A DNA stretch of 64,000 nucleotides, taken from Pyronema omphalodes. Lineage: Eukaryota > Ascomycota > Pezizomycetes > Pezizales > Pyronemataceae. Where the stretch lies: assembly GCA_024516155.1 (NCBI GenBank), contig JAJJXM010000048.1:310001-374000 (forward strand), read 5' to 3'. Of the stretch, positions 46,577-60,144 are shown one piece after another. Position numbers and translations under genes: made by a program. The notes under the pieces were generated by a model. It was not told the DNA's origin and did not search any database. It saw only the letters and a list, made by a program, of their open reading frames with translations. Within the stretch, counting starts at the first letter, position 1; the number at the start of each line of letters is the position of its first letter.

Positions 46577-48799
46577 CTACTCTGACACATCCTCCCTCTC
46601 CCCACTCGGCACTCTATTTATCGGTGCCGGTAGTATTTCATCTCTCATACAAGCATTTTCCAGCACATTAGTCCACTTTCCACTAGTACCGGAATGACTG
46701 TGCTTTAGATGCTGTCTAAAATGGTCCGCCCTGTAAAACTTTTTACTTTGGTTACACTCACCGAATTTATGTTCGGTGGTGAGGTGATCAACCCTGGCAT
46801 TCCATTGGGCGGGAGTGTTGGGAAATTCCTTGCCACAGTAACCACAGACATCTGCAAAGGTGGGTCGTAAAGGGGATGGGTGGAAGGCGGATTCGTAGTT
46901 GCCTGCTAAAGAGGCACAACTCCAACTATGCTTTCGGAGATGTAACGAGTTTTGGTGACGCTCTGCTTCGTTTTTGTTTTTGAAACGATTATTACAGTAG
47001 GCGCAAGAGTATTGCTTCTCCATTTCGTGAAGTCTGTCATCATGCGGTTAGCGTTAATTCAACAGCGCCTATTACGGGGAAAACAAACTGTAAATCCCCC
47101 TTATTTTCAAACTTCTTCGGCTTCTTAGGACAACATTCACAAATATAAATCTTCCTTTCGCCGGTGTATTTCCCACCAAGTTCCTTTTCGCTCCCCTTCC
47201 CAAGCGGATGTCTAGTCTGTACCAACGCGCCAAAAGCTGCATCTCTCATCGGCTCATCTCGTTGGTTCTGATATGCTGTTGCAGGGCTACCCCAATCCGG
47301 TGTGCTAAAGTTACTTGCCGGTGTGTTGTACTGTCCAATCTGGCTTGACCACATCGTGGAAGCTGATGACGGTGATGATGCGAAAGAGGAGCCGCTGCGG
47401 GGGAGTGGTGGGGGCTGGAACCATTTCTGCTGGATAGTGCCTTGGGAACGTGCGGCGTGATGGTGGATAGGTGAGCAAGTGCGACGACTTGGGGATTCGG
47501 CACCGATAGACTCGAGTAGTGGACCCTTCTTGACGGGCTCACTATTTCCCGCTAGACGGTCTTCGTTCGGGGGGGATGAAGCTCTACGCTTCGATCCGAC
47601 TCGGTGCTGCTGGTGTAGCGGGGAACGAGCATCGTGAAGTGATAGCTGTCCCATTCTAGAGGAAACATGGCTTGAAGGTACACCATCCATTGGGGTGTCA
47701 TCATCTTCATAGTCGTTATATCCCGGGCCCAAAATAGAAGCGGACGCTGATCGACGGATTCTCTGTTCGTTATCTGTAGCATGGGACGATGACAGCGAAG
47801 CTGTATCGCCGTTGTTTCGGAAGTCTGTTAGTGAACTTGATAGTAAACTGGGTCGAGGCTCGGTTTCGGAGCGGACGGGTATTGGCTCTCCGGCGTGGGC
47901 CCATCGTTCTAAAGGCGAGTTTCGGGGGGAGTTGGAAGCGAAGGGAGAAGGAAGACGAGGACTACCAGCCCGAGGTTGCTGCCAGTGGGCAGGGAGAGGT
48001 GGGTGTGGGAGAGAACCGGCTTCGCCATGGGGCCGGGCAGACTGACTCGGTGGCGTGGGGGTGAGGCGGATGCGGGCATAGTTTGAGGGTTCAGAGGAGC
48101 TGGTGTTGAGCTTTCCTAGAAGACGGCGGTCATACGCTGTTACTGATCGTTGAACCTGTAGTCGAAGAGATTCTCCATGTCTATTACGCCGCACACTTGT
48201 TAGGACATTGTTTAATCGGAGCTTTTACCGACGGATAGCGAGCAGGTAACGGGGTTTACTAACTCCTGAGGGGATGCTCTTTCGTCGCCCTCTTTGTAAA
48301 ATCCCCGCCGCCAGTCTTTATCAAACGAATCCTCCGATCTTAGACTAAATCCATCATGGCTTCCAGAGAGCTTATCTCCATTTAAACTGGTCGCTATCGG
48401 CGACAGCTTCCAGTCGCTTCGTTCACGATCACCTCCACGCACATCTACTGACACAACCTTACGCGGTCTCAAACCATCACTGCCACTATCATCTCCATTG
48501 ATAGACCCAAAGCTTTCAGGTCGAAAATCGTAATGGCTACTCGGCGTGGGTGGCGGTAGTGACGGTCCTGGAGGTTCTAGAGATAGCATAGGCGGTATGG
48601 CAGTTGACGCAATAGATCCACCATGGAATGAGCCGCCGCGACTCGAAGTTGGAGAGGCATGTTTCGGTATAGGAATTTCACGGGGCATCGATCTTTGAGA
48701 GGTTGCGGAAGAGTGATGGTCGCTGGAGGTGTCCATGGAGTTGTGATCATGAATCCGGATCGACGGCAGATTTTGGGTGGTTAAACGGTGCAGATGCAT
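46577..48799 (-). CDS. C2H2 zinc-finger regulator, 709 aa, three exons
   Basis: Exons are 48799-48260, 48221-47089 and 47033-46577. The second intron (47034-47088, GTTTGT...TGACAG) is clear and joins FENKGDLQ to LHEMEKQYSC. The C-terminal block has a Cys-rich element (YICECCPKKPKKFENKGDL) and a classical C2H2 finger (C568, C571, H584, H589 in CAYCNNRFKNKNEAERHQ), then CGYCGKEF and further Cys/His pairs, so it probably binds DNA. The first 500 residues are Ser/Pro-rich and disordered, apart from a helical segment LRLNNVLTSVRRNRHGESLR after intron 1. Intron 1 would be only 38 nt (48222-48259, GTAAAC...AAAAG) and is the only junction that keeps both flanking frames; a longer alternative with a good CCTAAC branch (acceptor AATAG) leads to a stop. 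Target genes unknown. Confidence 0.8.
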
Positions 48800-50022
48800 T
48801 ATTATTTTAAGGCGTGGATGACGCAGATACAACCCTATATGCAATCACGGCGGTTACTGTTAGATCTGTTGCTGATCAACCTTGTAGGGCGTTGTTGTTT
48901 TGATGAGGTCAACTACCTGAGACAAAAAGTTATTCGGACCGCTCTTATATTATTGGCCGTGTTCTTGCTGCGCTCCAACGTCCTGTCGACCCGAGTAGAT
49001 ATCCTTTACGTGTATGGCTGAAGCTTTCTTTCGTGGCGGGGGGCGATCCGGTCAGTGAGCCGGTGCTTAAACTCAGCTGAACGATTGAGTGGCGAACCAG
49101 TGTCGACTTGAAGTCAATGGGAACCCTAATTCATGCTCGACCTTCTCGACACCCAGTTTCCCCTCTTCAGTTCGACTAGCTGTTGTGAGCACGGCGAACG
49201 AGTGCACGGACCAAGTTGCGGGATGGGATAGAAGGTTAGGTTTTGTTGTTGCTGAACACAAATGTTTCACTCCGTCTCTGGTACTCGATCTTTCAGTTTG
49301 CACACTGCCTGCAAGCCCTGTCTTTCAATTCTTGCTGGTCGAGCACTTCGCAACATGCAGCGCGGTACGTGGGGCGAATAGGGAGCTGTTGACACGGCTT
49401 CGGGGGTGGATTCGGTGTTGTTAGTTGTGGTCTTGCGTCCTAGTGAAGTAGCAGTCTTTCGTTCTCCTCTATAGCAGCGGCGACAAAGCTAAGTGACTGT
49501 TGACCGTTTGAACTAAGCTAGCGGAACGACACCGCTCAACGAACTCGGCGGCCGGATCGGTAGGCTGGGAAGATGCTTGCAGGAGGGAACAATTCGATTG
49601 CAGACGGCTACATAAGCCTGTGGCAGCGGCGGATTCGGTGGTAAGACGTGGGGGAGGTGAGCAGAGGCAGCCTCGGGGGTGTGGAGGGGGTGGGACAAGA
49701 CTTATAACGTACATTGCTGGACTGGGCGCTGCGATGGGGAGTTGAATCTAGTTTGATATTTGGGGAGATGGACTTGGCTCTATTCTAGAGCGGGTAGTTT
49801 TGGGTTTCTCTCTAGGGCAGTTTGGCGGTGGGTAGTTGTGGACGGAATTTAGTAGTCTGGACTGGGGGAGATGGCGGCTTTTGGCGTGTGTCTCGAGTGT
49901 TCGTCTTTGGATGGTTTGGGCGTAGCGGAATGTACGTAGGTAGCGGAGGACGGGTAGTGTCGTAAGGTTCGACAGGGTGCAGGGAGGGGGGTGTTCTGGG
50001 GTGAGATGCTGGGGGGTAGCTT

Positions 50023-50042
50023 GGGGGGGGGGGGGGGGGGGG
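50023..50042. repeat. G20 homopolymer tract
   Basis: Twenty consecutive G after TAGCTT, in a G-rich, purine-skewed stretch (49.8-50.2 kb). Confidence 0.95.
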
Positions 50043-50790
50043 AAGGTGAGAATTGAGAGTCGATAGTCGAGGAGGGGAGGTCGTGGGAGGAGGTTGTGGG
50101 GAGAGTGACTGAAAAGTGGAGGTGGAAGTAACAGACTTGAAGGAATAGAAGAGAAGGAGCCGGGAAGCGAGAGAGAGAGAGCTGAGTGGAGAAAGCTGGA
50201 TGGAAGAAAGGAGGGAGCTTGCCGGACTCAAGTCTCAAGTTCGTTGTGGCATCTCAGGGCGGCTTAACAGACATTACAGCAGCGGAGTATCATCAGTTGC
50301 AGTGTGTATGTAGTAGGCAGGGAGTGCAGGAAGGAGAATCAAAATTCAGCCTCCTGCTCCTGAGTCCCATGCACGGCCATCATGTTAGAAGCAGTGGTAA
50401 CAGAGCATTTACGAAGCGTTGCAATAATACAACACGGCAGAAAATAACTTTGTTTATTTTCTTGGCTTCCCAGTTATTCAATAATTAATTTATCTTGCGT
50501 GTCCCTACAATGAAGCACTATAAGTAAAGCAAGCGGAGACATCTTCAGAGCATAGTAGGAGCACAGTCGGTTGGTTTTACAAAGAGGAAGAAGCCTCGTC
50601 AAAGACATCAAAGCGACCTGGGGAATTTTCAGGAACCTGAAGAAGGGCGAGCTTTTGTCTTTCCCTAGCAGCCTAGTGGATTCTTGGCCGCAGCGAAGCG
50701 CATATCCCAAAGCACATCAACAACATGCAGTTCGGGGGTGCCGGTCGAATAGACCGTACAGGAGTATCAACCACATCCTCATCGATCCTC

Positions 50791-50801
50791 ATCAGCAGCA
50801 G

Positions 50802-50848
<47 letters not shown>

Positions 50849-50858
50849 ACGCAGCATC
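50791..50858. repeat. trinucleotide (CAT)n
   Basis: About 18 near-perfect copies of CAT followed by CAACGCAGCATCATC. One frame reads as poly-His. Confidence 0.95.
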
Positions 50859-53800
50859 ATCACAATTTCTGTATGTACATACATAGGGCCAATGATATAT
50901 CTTTTTAGACTCCTTCTACGGAGAATTCCACGCCCTAAAACTGCAGCATCGAACCAACGTAACAGCAATAAGTTAACAGCACACAGACACCGCCAGAAAT
51001 CGCCAGACATCATGACACGAGTGACACTCCTATCTAAATTTGCCCCGCGTATCTAGAGAACCTTACGGAACCTTAGGACACTTTTTTTACATGGTCGCTT
51101 TAGTGCCTCTCTGAATATGTATAATGTGCATGATGTGGGTGAATTGTATGTGCATATCCCCTAAGAAAATTGAGGCATGGTTTGTGACTTTTTTGATAGG
51201 CATACTATGGTTTTATTTACCTTCCTTCTCCTTCTTTTCTTCTTTTTGAGCTTCCTTCCTTCCGCTCCTACAGCTGTCACCAGCCCCCGCGCTCGGCCTG
51301 GCGAACGAAAGGAGCGGATGGGCGAACAAACGAATTAAAAATTGGAAAATGAAATATGCACCATGTATTAATAAAATTAGGTCTAATAAAATTGTGCAAA
51401 AAAATGAAAGGGAAATCTCTACGTATGAGCACCATCGTAAGAATTACATAATTACATGCATAGAAGGTTAAAAAGATACCCAAACTGCACGCTATCAGCC
51501 CAATGATCCAACTATCAATTTCTATTTTTGACTTTTCCGTTAAAAAAAAGATATCCATCTGCAACGCAGCACAACACAACAGCCCCAAGACTCAATCTGA
51601 ACATAAGGTATGAGGTATGAACTTTAAGGTATAAGGTATCTACCCAAATTGATGTCAAATTATTGTACTCCGAGTACAGATGTAGAGTGCATACGATACA
51701 CAAACTTCCCAGCGTTTATTGACGGAAATATCATGTCGACTATGGTGAAACTTGCTTGTCGGAAATGTTCAGCTACGCTGGATGGCATGTGGAAGTGCCA
51801 TAGAGGCTCTATATATCTTTGCTATTTCTTTCGCTCTCTTTGCTTCCATACTATCAATCTATTCATTCTCATTCTTCCATCTCCACTTTTTACAGATTGG
51901 GTACCCAAGTACCCAGAATATCTCGTTACGTTCGGGGAGTCGCGAGTCGACATATGAATGATACGATTGTACCCTCCGGAGCGAGCGTGGAGTACCCAGG
52001 CAAGGTCTCCCGACGCGACGAACCCACAGATACCATTGTCCGTCCGTGCATTTGGAAGGACATATGGAGGATCTATACATACTCAGGGAATGGAGCGATG
52101 ACAGTTACGGTTTGCATACAGACAGTGGGGCTGGGCTTGTCCAGCAGACGTTGGTATGTGCTATGTACCCAACTATTGACAATGCCATTTTAATTTTCAG
52201 CAAAGTTGCAACAGATATTCAGCCCTGAATACCACCACAATGCCACACCACCTAGAGTAACACATACTCTACATATCTGTGAGGTTATGGGATGTCATAC
52301 ATCACATACATACATGATATCACACATCACATCACATTGCATATCAGAATATCAGTATATCATATTCCGAACCAGGGAGTACAGGGCGCACAGGGAAGTC
52401 CGGGGAGTCCAGCCCTAAAGCTTACTATACACCATACACCCTGCGCGGAAACCTATCTTTTGGCTTCTATGTGAGTTCTGTGCAGCAGGGCGAATAGAAA
52501 TCAAAGGATAAATAATGGATTTATCCAGAAATTCATCAAGGAAAAAAACCGTATGTATAGACCCCAGGTACGGAGCAAATCAACACTTGTTAACGGTATG
52601 TATCGAATAATCGAAAATTGTAAAATAATGATGATATATTCGGGTATAGAAGAAACTACACTTATAGTAGACCGGAATAGAGACAGCACTGGAAGAAAAG
52701 AAAACAAAAGAATCAGGAGGCGTGATGATGATCTCGATGGAGAATATTGTGTTTCAACTAAGTGTTTACATATGGGTTTACTGGACTGGGGCCTTTTTCT
52801 GCTAGTCGAATGCTTCCGTTATCTGTATGTAAGGTTTATGTATGTAAAAAAAATAGACAGAATACATACATCTATAGTACAGGGCATCTCAATAAGCAGC
52901 AACAGCGAACAAGGGGACACCTCACTGCTCAAGAACACTTAGAGAAGCTTCCATTGCATGCATTCCACCCCAAGCTTACATTCCTTCCATCTTAATTTCT
53001 ACCAAAGTCCAACCAATAACCACTGCCAGTATATTAAATTCCTTTAGACATACATAAATAGATTCATAAACCCCTGATCCATTCGATCAATAACGTCCAT
53101 CATCCATCAAGACCTCAATCCTTCACTGAGTCGTCTTGTGATCCGTCAGTGATAACTGGCCTCTGTCAAATGTCAAATGTCATATGTAGAGATTATCAGT
53201 GGAGTCTTCGCTACATCATTTAACAAGACCTTCTCTTGTCGCTAGAAATGTGAACTGCCGTTTCCTCATTATTAAGTCACTATCTAGGTATGTGTAAATA
53301 CTAAGAGCCCTAAACCTCTTCCGCGCGACTTATCAATCCTGAGATTAATCAGATCTTGATGTTATATAAGTGCCGACGTGAAATGGTGAATGATCCTCTT
53401 GTTACTTGAAACTTATCACTTGTTGAAGACTTGAAATTTGAAGTAGAGTGGAGTTTATGGTTGATAGTGGATTACTAGGTTACTAAGTTACGGAACTAGG
53501 TTACTAGATTCTAGTAGTGATATTATATATTTATCTTTGGCTTTATGATGGATATTTGCTTTTGGTATCAGGGGGTTTGACTTTTACTTTTGTTGTGTTG
53601 AATGTTTTTTTTAAATAAACAAACGATTGAAATAAAAACACACGGTATATATGTCTGTTACGTAACCTCTATTCACTATCCTAGGTCCTTGATCATCTGT
53701 TTTTCTGCCAGATGATAGGGAGGTATATATAGGATCAGTGACCAAGTGACTAAGTGACAGTGTGGATATTGTTGATTTGTTATTCAATTTGTCTGTACAG

Positions 53801-53967
53801 CTTGAAGATATACCTATAGTCTATACAACAGAGCCATTTTGTACCATGTGCTATTATGTTATGCTAGGCCTGTTGTCTTATGTTCCTTTTACCGCATATA
53901 ATTTATGATTGATAACGTTTAACTATCAGCTTTCACAGAGACGACTAATTAGTAACAATTCGTGTGT

Positions 53968-54028
53968 ATGTAAGTTGTAAAAGTTGTAAAAGTTGTAAAA
54001 GTTGTAAAAGTTGTAAAAGTTGTAAGTT
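53968..54028. repeat. nonamer (GTTGTAAAA)n
   Basis: Five perfect copies of GTTGTAAAA with GTAAGTTGTAA at each edge. Confidence 0.92.
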
Positions 54029-54064
54029 GTAACTGATTCGTGAATCATGATTATTCTCTCCGAA

Positions 54065-54205
54065 TTGTCCCCGGATTGTCTCCGGATTGTCTCCGGATTC
54101 TCTTCGGATTCTCTTCGGATTCTCTTCGGATTCTCTTCGGATTCTCTTCGGATTATCTTCGGATTATCTTCGGATTCTCTTCGGATTCTCTTCGGATTCT
54201 CTCTG
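54065..54205. repeat. 11-mer minisatellite (GGATTCTCTTC)n
   Basis: It starts with GGATTGTCTCC variants, then about ten copies of GGATTCTCTTC with two GGATTATCTTC variants. The unit is not divisible by 3, so all three plus frames stay open as the same cyclic peptide. Confidence 0.93.
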
Positions 54206-54324
54206 GTTTACTTCAATGTCGTTCAAATATATGTACATATGTATGTCTGCACCATACAGCCAGCACCATATGACACTGTATGCATGTTTACATATCGTTT
54301 TCTTCCCTTCCCTTTCCTGTTCTC

Positions 54325-54358
54325 TCCTCTCTTCTCTTCTCTTCTCTTCTCTTCTTTA
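54325..54358. repeat. pentamer (TTCTC)n
   Basis: About six copies of TTCTC. Confidence 0.9.
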
Positions 54359-54929
54359 TAGCCATCATTACATCCCAACCCTCAATATACCAACATCCTC
54401 CAACATCCTCAACAACTCCCCACACCAACTCCTTACGGCAACTCATCCTAGCCATGAACACCACATACCAGGTTACGGCAGAATACGGCAGCCTAAACAT
54501 AAGCCCCCAACTCTAAATCTCTAAGCCCCAATTCTAAGCCCCCAAGGCTATAAGTCCATAAGGCTATAAGGCTATAAGGCAATAAGGCAGAAAAGACCCT
54601 GCAGCTAGAAAGTGGGTCCATTTCTAGCTCTAAGCTATAGCTATGTACCGACACTAGCATCATAGTTCGAAACCTGAAACGTGGAATCTGAAACGGGGTG
54701 TATGCCCCCACCCCCTCTCCCCAGCTTCTCCCCCCTTCCCCCCTCCAGCTTCCCCCTCCCCTACCCCCAGCTTCCCCCTACCCCCCCTCTCTCCCACCCA
54801 GCTTCCCCCCGCCCACCCCCCACCGGTGAGTTATGGGTCGGCAGATGCTAGAAGTTGGGAGCTGGTAGATGATGATGATGGGGGTATGTTTGTATGTTTG
54901 TATGGAAAGTAGCATGGCGTATGTACTGT

Positions 54930-55030
54930 ATGCTGGCTGGTGTGTGCTGGTGTGTGCTGGTGTATGCTGGTGTATGCTGGTGTATGCTGGTGTATGCTGG
55001 TGTATGCTGGTGTATGCTGGTGTATGCTGC
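54930..55030. repeat. decamer minisatellite (TGGTGTATGC)n
   Basis: Ten copies: two or three TGTGTGCTGG variants, then seven TGTATGCTGG units. Confidence 0.93.
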
Positions 55031-55162
55031 TGATATTAGGTTTGTTATTGATATATCCTTGGCCATGCATGGCCCATGGGTTTTTTTTCAGTTTGGTTGA
55101 TGAATGGAGGTAGAGACTTGGGGTAGGTATGTATGTATGTGTGTGTGATTTTATTTGCTTTG

Positions 55163-55477
<315 letters not shown>

Positions 55478-55619
55478 GGTATTGGTATTGGTATTGGTAT
55501 TGATCGATGGTATTGGTATTGATAGCTTTCTTACTTTGTTCTATATATCTGCATGTGCGTGGAATGTTGATGGAAAGGTTGAAATGATGTATGTTGCTCA
55601 TTACTGCTGTAAGCATGGC

Positions 55620-55760
55620 CATAACTACTGCTACGACCACGACCACGACCACTGCCATAACCATAACCATAACAACCATCATAACCATAACCATAATCAT
55701 AACCATAACCATAATCATAACCATAACCATAACCATAATCACAACCACAACCATAGCCAC
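55620..55760. repeat. hexamer repeat (CATAAC)n with CACGAC variants
   Basis: About 22 units of CATAAC, CATAAT and CACGAC. It is not the TTAGGG-type fungal telomere repeat. Confidence 0.9.
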
Positions 55761-56125
55761 GAACAAGCTAGTCTATACCAGTTATCACGACACATCATAT
55801 TTCCATCCTATTTGGTAGCTGGTTCCATGTATGTATATATCCCAACCAACTTTACAAGGCTAATTTATAGTTTATAGTTCATTTTTCTAATTTTTACTTT
55901 TATTTTATGTTTAATTTTTAAAAAGTTTAAAAAGTGGTAACTCATAAGGATGACCAGGAAATATCATAGTGTGTATAGGAGATATACATTCAATGAATTT
56001 GAATCACTTAGGTTTGATTCTTGGGACGAATTGCATGAGAATCTTCATCGCTGTGTATTATAGAGCTGGATCATACATCGGAAAGCCGTCATGCCGTCGC
56101 CATGTCGTCGCCATTGCTACGCTGC

Positions 56126-56206
56126 AGCATCACAGCATCACAGCATCACAGCATCACAGCATCACAGCATCACAGCATCACAGCATCACAGCGTCACAGA
56201 ATCACA
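56126..56206. repeat. octamer repeat (CATCACAG)n
   Basis: Nine copies of CATCACAG, the last two with GTCACAG and AATCACAG variants. Confidence 0.93.
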
Positions 56207-58074
56207 GCTTAACTTCAGCTTCGCTTCAGCTTAAAAAGTTCCTATGTATGTATATATCAAGCAGCATCGGCAAGCTACGAAAAACCCCGTCAATCCCCCG
56301 TCAATCCCCCATCAACGGCCAACCCCGAATAACACCATAACACCATAGCCCCATAACACCAAAGCAGGCGGTAACGGTAAGGGTAGCGGTAGCAGTAGCG
56401 GTAAGGGAACAGAAAAAAAAAAGAAAAAAAAAAACATAAACTTATCAAGGAAAATTCGTCTGAAAATCCTCCGACTCCCGAGCTTATGTATTATACATAT
56501 ATACAGACGAAAAGAAGAAAAAAAGAAGAAAAAAGAAAAGATAAAAAAATACTTTTGATGGTGACTATGCCCCGTATGTTAATCTACTCGCCTGTTCGTC
56601 TGCGTCTGTCAGCGCTAATGTGCAAGGAGCCTAAATAAAAAAAAAAAAAGTTCAGCTCGTAAAGATGGTTGATTACATATGGGATGGAGATAGTTGGTAC
56701 GGGGCCTATACGATTGCAGGAGTATCTGCCCTGGATTTCTTTTTGGTTTCCCCTGGATTTTTTTTCTTTTTGTTTTTCTTTTTTTTTTTTTGGTTCGGGT
56801 GTTACTTTGATGGGGGTCGTCTTATGCTTATTCTTCTGGCTGTGTTTCTGTGTTTCTGTGCTTCTGTGCTTCTGGGCATGATGTCGATATTGATTCGCTA
56901 TCTTGCGTGCTTGTGCTGGGTGTGTAGTATTAATGAGTACCTTAGCTGCTCTACTCTACTCAGCGTGAGAGTGCGCAGAATTTCGAGTGCAATCTTCAGT
57001 TCGCACGGCTTACTACACTCGGTTATCGAGTCCACCGTCAGCTTGTTGTGTATCCCGCCACCGATATTTATCACCAAGTTTTTCAGGTATCTATGTGTGT
57101 ATCTCAGTACCTTTGTACCCTTTGTACCCTTTGTGCTATTTGTACCATTTGTACATCCCAGCCATCATCATCACCATCATCATCACCATACGCACAGAGT
57201 GCATCTTCACTTTCCGGGACCAAACACAACATCCCATCCCTCCCTGCAGCCACAGCTATATTAATTGGCTCACAGTCTTCGCCCTACAGCAAGGCTGGAA
57301 GTGCAATGATTTGTGATATGTGATGTTATTTTTGCTTTTTGCGAGAATAAACACAGGGCGGTGAGATGAAGAAAAGGGAATTTTTTTTACATGGCAGCCA
57401 TGCATACATACCGACCGGGGTTACCCCTCCTTTCCAGTTGTAATTGCTTCGAACGATGTTCCCAAGGTGTTCTCCAATAATACCCATCAATCCTCACCGA
57501 CATGCAAAAAACGGTGCAATCACCACTGCATAGAACTTCTATTCTACGGTAGTTACCGAGCAAACTCTGCCACCATGCAGCTTCCGTCGTGCGCCACGCT
57601 GTATCTGTATGGTCATTGTGTAACTCTCCAAGTAGCTATGGTGGACTGTACCTTCAGAAATTACATGAAACGACCAAGTACTCCACAGCCACCGGTGTTT
57701 CGTCTCATCCCGATCCCGAGCCTCAATCGATTAATCCGCCCCGCCCTGTCTTATCGCGATACGCGCCGCAGTCGAGAAGGATTTTCTAGCGTAGAGTAAG
57801 CCCTTGTAAGCTACTCTACCACGCGAAACGAGGTCACGAGCTCTAGTCTCCATCTGCTCTACCACACACGAGCTGAAGCTTAAGACGCGTCGAAGAGGGG
57901 TAGAAGAAAAAAAAAAAAATCTTCACGACATCTACAAAGTCACGACCACGATAACGATACGAATAGCCGGAGATTACAGTACACTACATACCCCGCATTC
58001 ACCTTACACAGCCTACAGAGATTTGCACCATTCACCCCATTACACAGCCAGCCCAGTCTACTAATAATCACCAA

Positions 58075-59507
58075 ATGTCAATTCCGAGTATGCATCAGGT
58101 ACCTGATACAAGATTATGGATCGGCGGGTACGCAGTTTTTCTTCCCCCTCTGCTTTTTCTACCAGAAATTACCCCGCCATGTCATGTCTGCATATTCTAC
58201 CCTAGATACTCCCCGCAATGTCACTCTCACCGCATCCACCAGGGTCCCCGCGCCAACCCCGCTATGGTTCCCTACCTTTCACCGCGTCTATCCCACCCCG
58301 CAGTCCTCACCTATCAGCCGCGACAACCGCTTTTAGAAACCCGTCTAGCTAACACTGGGATGTAGAATGTTTGCCCTCCGCGGTAAAGAGGCGTTGAAAG
58401 AAGCTGGTATTACGCATGTTGTCTCGGTATTACGGCAGCCATTGGATGCGAAGCTTTTTGAGGGTTATGAACATCATATCATAGAGGTTGATGATGTCGA
58501 GGACGAAAATATTATTCAGTATTTTGCTGGGGCGAATGAATTTATCAAGAAAGCCTTGGAAGAAGGTGGGGCGGTTTTGATTCACTGGTAAGATCCCTCG
58601 TTCTATTGTCATTTACTGGGAAGTTTGAACTGGGGAGTGAAGAATCGGGAATTGGGAATTGGGAATTGGGAATTAAGCTTTTATGAACTTGTAACTAATT
58701 ACAATAAACCCGCAGTGCAATGGGAAAATCCCGTTCAACAACAATCTTGGCTCAATACCTGATGCAATCTCAATCCCTCACACCTGCAGAAGCAGTAGCT
58801 CTCATCAAGTCCCAACGTTCTCTCGTAGAACCAAACGAAGGCTTCATGAAGCAGCTTGAACTCTACCATGCCATGAAATATGAAACCGATCTAGATAACC
58901 ATCCCATGTATCAACGGTGGCTATACCAATGCGAACTGGAGGCAGCAAAGGCTGCCGGGGTAGCTCCTGAGCGTGTACACTTCCGGGATGCTGAAAGGAG
59001 AGTAGCAGAAATAGCAGGAGAAGCGGAGGAGATCACAGAAGATGGAGAGAAGAAACATACCGAGTGTGAATTACGGTGTAAAAAATGCCGGTGAGTCTCT
59101 TTTCCCTCTCTCACAATTCGGTGTTTATAATCATCACAAAGAATTCCGTCTAATTTTTTCTTTTTCTTTTTCTTCTTCTTATCAACAGCCGCACATTAGC
59201 CACCTCAAAATTTCTTACTCCACACATTCCAAAATCCGCACAAGCCCCACAATCCCGTGGTCCAACACAACCCTGCTCCCATCACTTCCTAGAACCTCTC
59301 TCCTGGATGCGTCCGGAATTGGAGCAACAAAAGTTAGAAGGAAAATTAGAATGTCCGAAATGTCAATCGAAGGTTGGAAGTTATGCTTGGCAGGGTATGA
59401 AATGTTCCTGTGGAGAATGGATTGTGCCGGCGATTTCGTTGGCGAGAGGAAGGGTTGATGAGGTGAAGATTCGTGCCACACAGGGATTGAAGGGAAGTGT
59501 TCTTTAG
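58075..59507 (+). CDS. YVH1: YVH1 dual-specificity phosphatase with C-terminal zinc domain, 322 aa, four exons
   Basis: Exons are 58075-58127, 58366-58587, 58716-59090 and 59189-59507, with introns of 238, 128 and 98 nt (GTACGC...TGTAG, GTAAGA...CGCAG, GTGAGT...AACAG). Splice joins restore the active site IHCAMGKSRSTT, with catalytic Cys92 and Arg98 of the HCxxGxxR phosphatase signature. They also restore the C-terminal zinc-binding domain: CKKC (213-216), RRTLATSKFLTPH, CPKC (272-275) and CSCGEW (289-294). Yvh1 acts in late 60S ribosome maturation, where its zinc domain helps release Mrt4 so that the stalk protein P0 can load; the phosphatase activity is dispensable for that in yeast. Length is typical. 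The three introns are all longer than in the other genes here, and intron 2 contains a GAATTGG repeat. Assignment is strong. Confidence 0.95.
58640..58676. repeat. heptamer repeat (GAATTGG)n inside YVH1 intron 2
   Basis: Four to five copies of GGGAATT/GAATTGG lie within the 128-nt second intron of YVH1. Confidence 0.9.
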
Positions 59508-59666
59508 GGAAGAAAGATGGGTGCTTATTTTAGGGAGTTGATGTTGGGGAATTATATGGGACGGTTGGTTTGGAGACAGATTGGAAGGACGGGGAATTAA
59601 ATAGAGATTTGACTGGGGAATCGGATGGTGAGTTGATCGGTTCGTAGGATGATGGAGGTTGAAATG

Positions 59667-59781
59667 GTGGAATCGTGGAATCGTGGAATCGTGGAATCGT
59701 GGAATCGTGGAATCGTGGAATCGTGGAATCGTGGAATCGTGGAATCATGGAATCGTGGAATCATGGAATCGTGGAATCGTG
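59667..59781. repeat. octamer repeat (GTGGAATC)n
   Basis: About 14 copies of GTGGAATC, two with ATGGAATC. Frames on both strands stay open, encoding cyclic eight-residue peptides. Confidence 0.95.
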
Positions 59782-60144
59782 GGATTATACCCCAATCGTC
59801 GACGCTTTCTTTTTGTTTTTTTGTAAAAGGATCGGAGTCCAAAAGTTTTTGCTACTACAACCATTATTATTACAGTTAGGAAAATTTATGTGTTGAGATC
59901 TATCTATTCATTTATTTATTTCATATATAACCTATATGACGCATATTTCCTACATAACCCTCATAACCATCATAACCCATCCCCCCATCCCCCCCCCAGC
60001 TCCGTGGGTCCGTATAATATACATATAACTCAAGATAACCCAAGCCATAGCAGCGACCAGAGACCAGAGACCAGCGACCAGGAACCAGCAACCAGGGACT
60101 AGGGTTATAAACTTCTATTCCATAAAGCATATTTCCTCACTCGT

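Noticed and set aside
50571..51056. 161-codon ORF with poly-His
   Set aside because: Poly-His is the CAT microsatellite; flanks look random.
51277..51588. hydrophobic minus ORF
   Set aside because: AT-rich chance frame; the first ATG is internal and no conserved motif is seen.
55620..55760. (CATAAC)n as interstitial telomere
   Set aside because: The unit differs from TTAGGG/CCCTAA and includes CACGAC variants.
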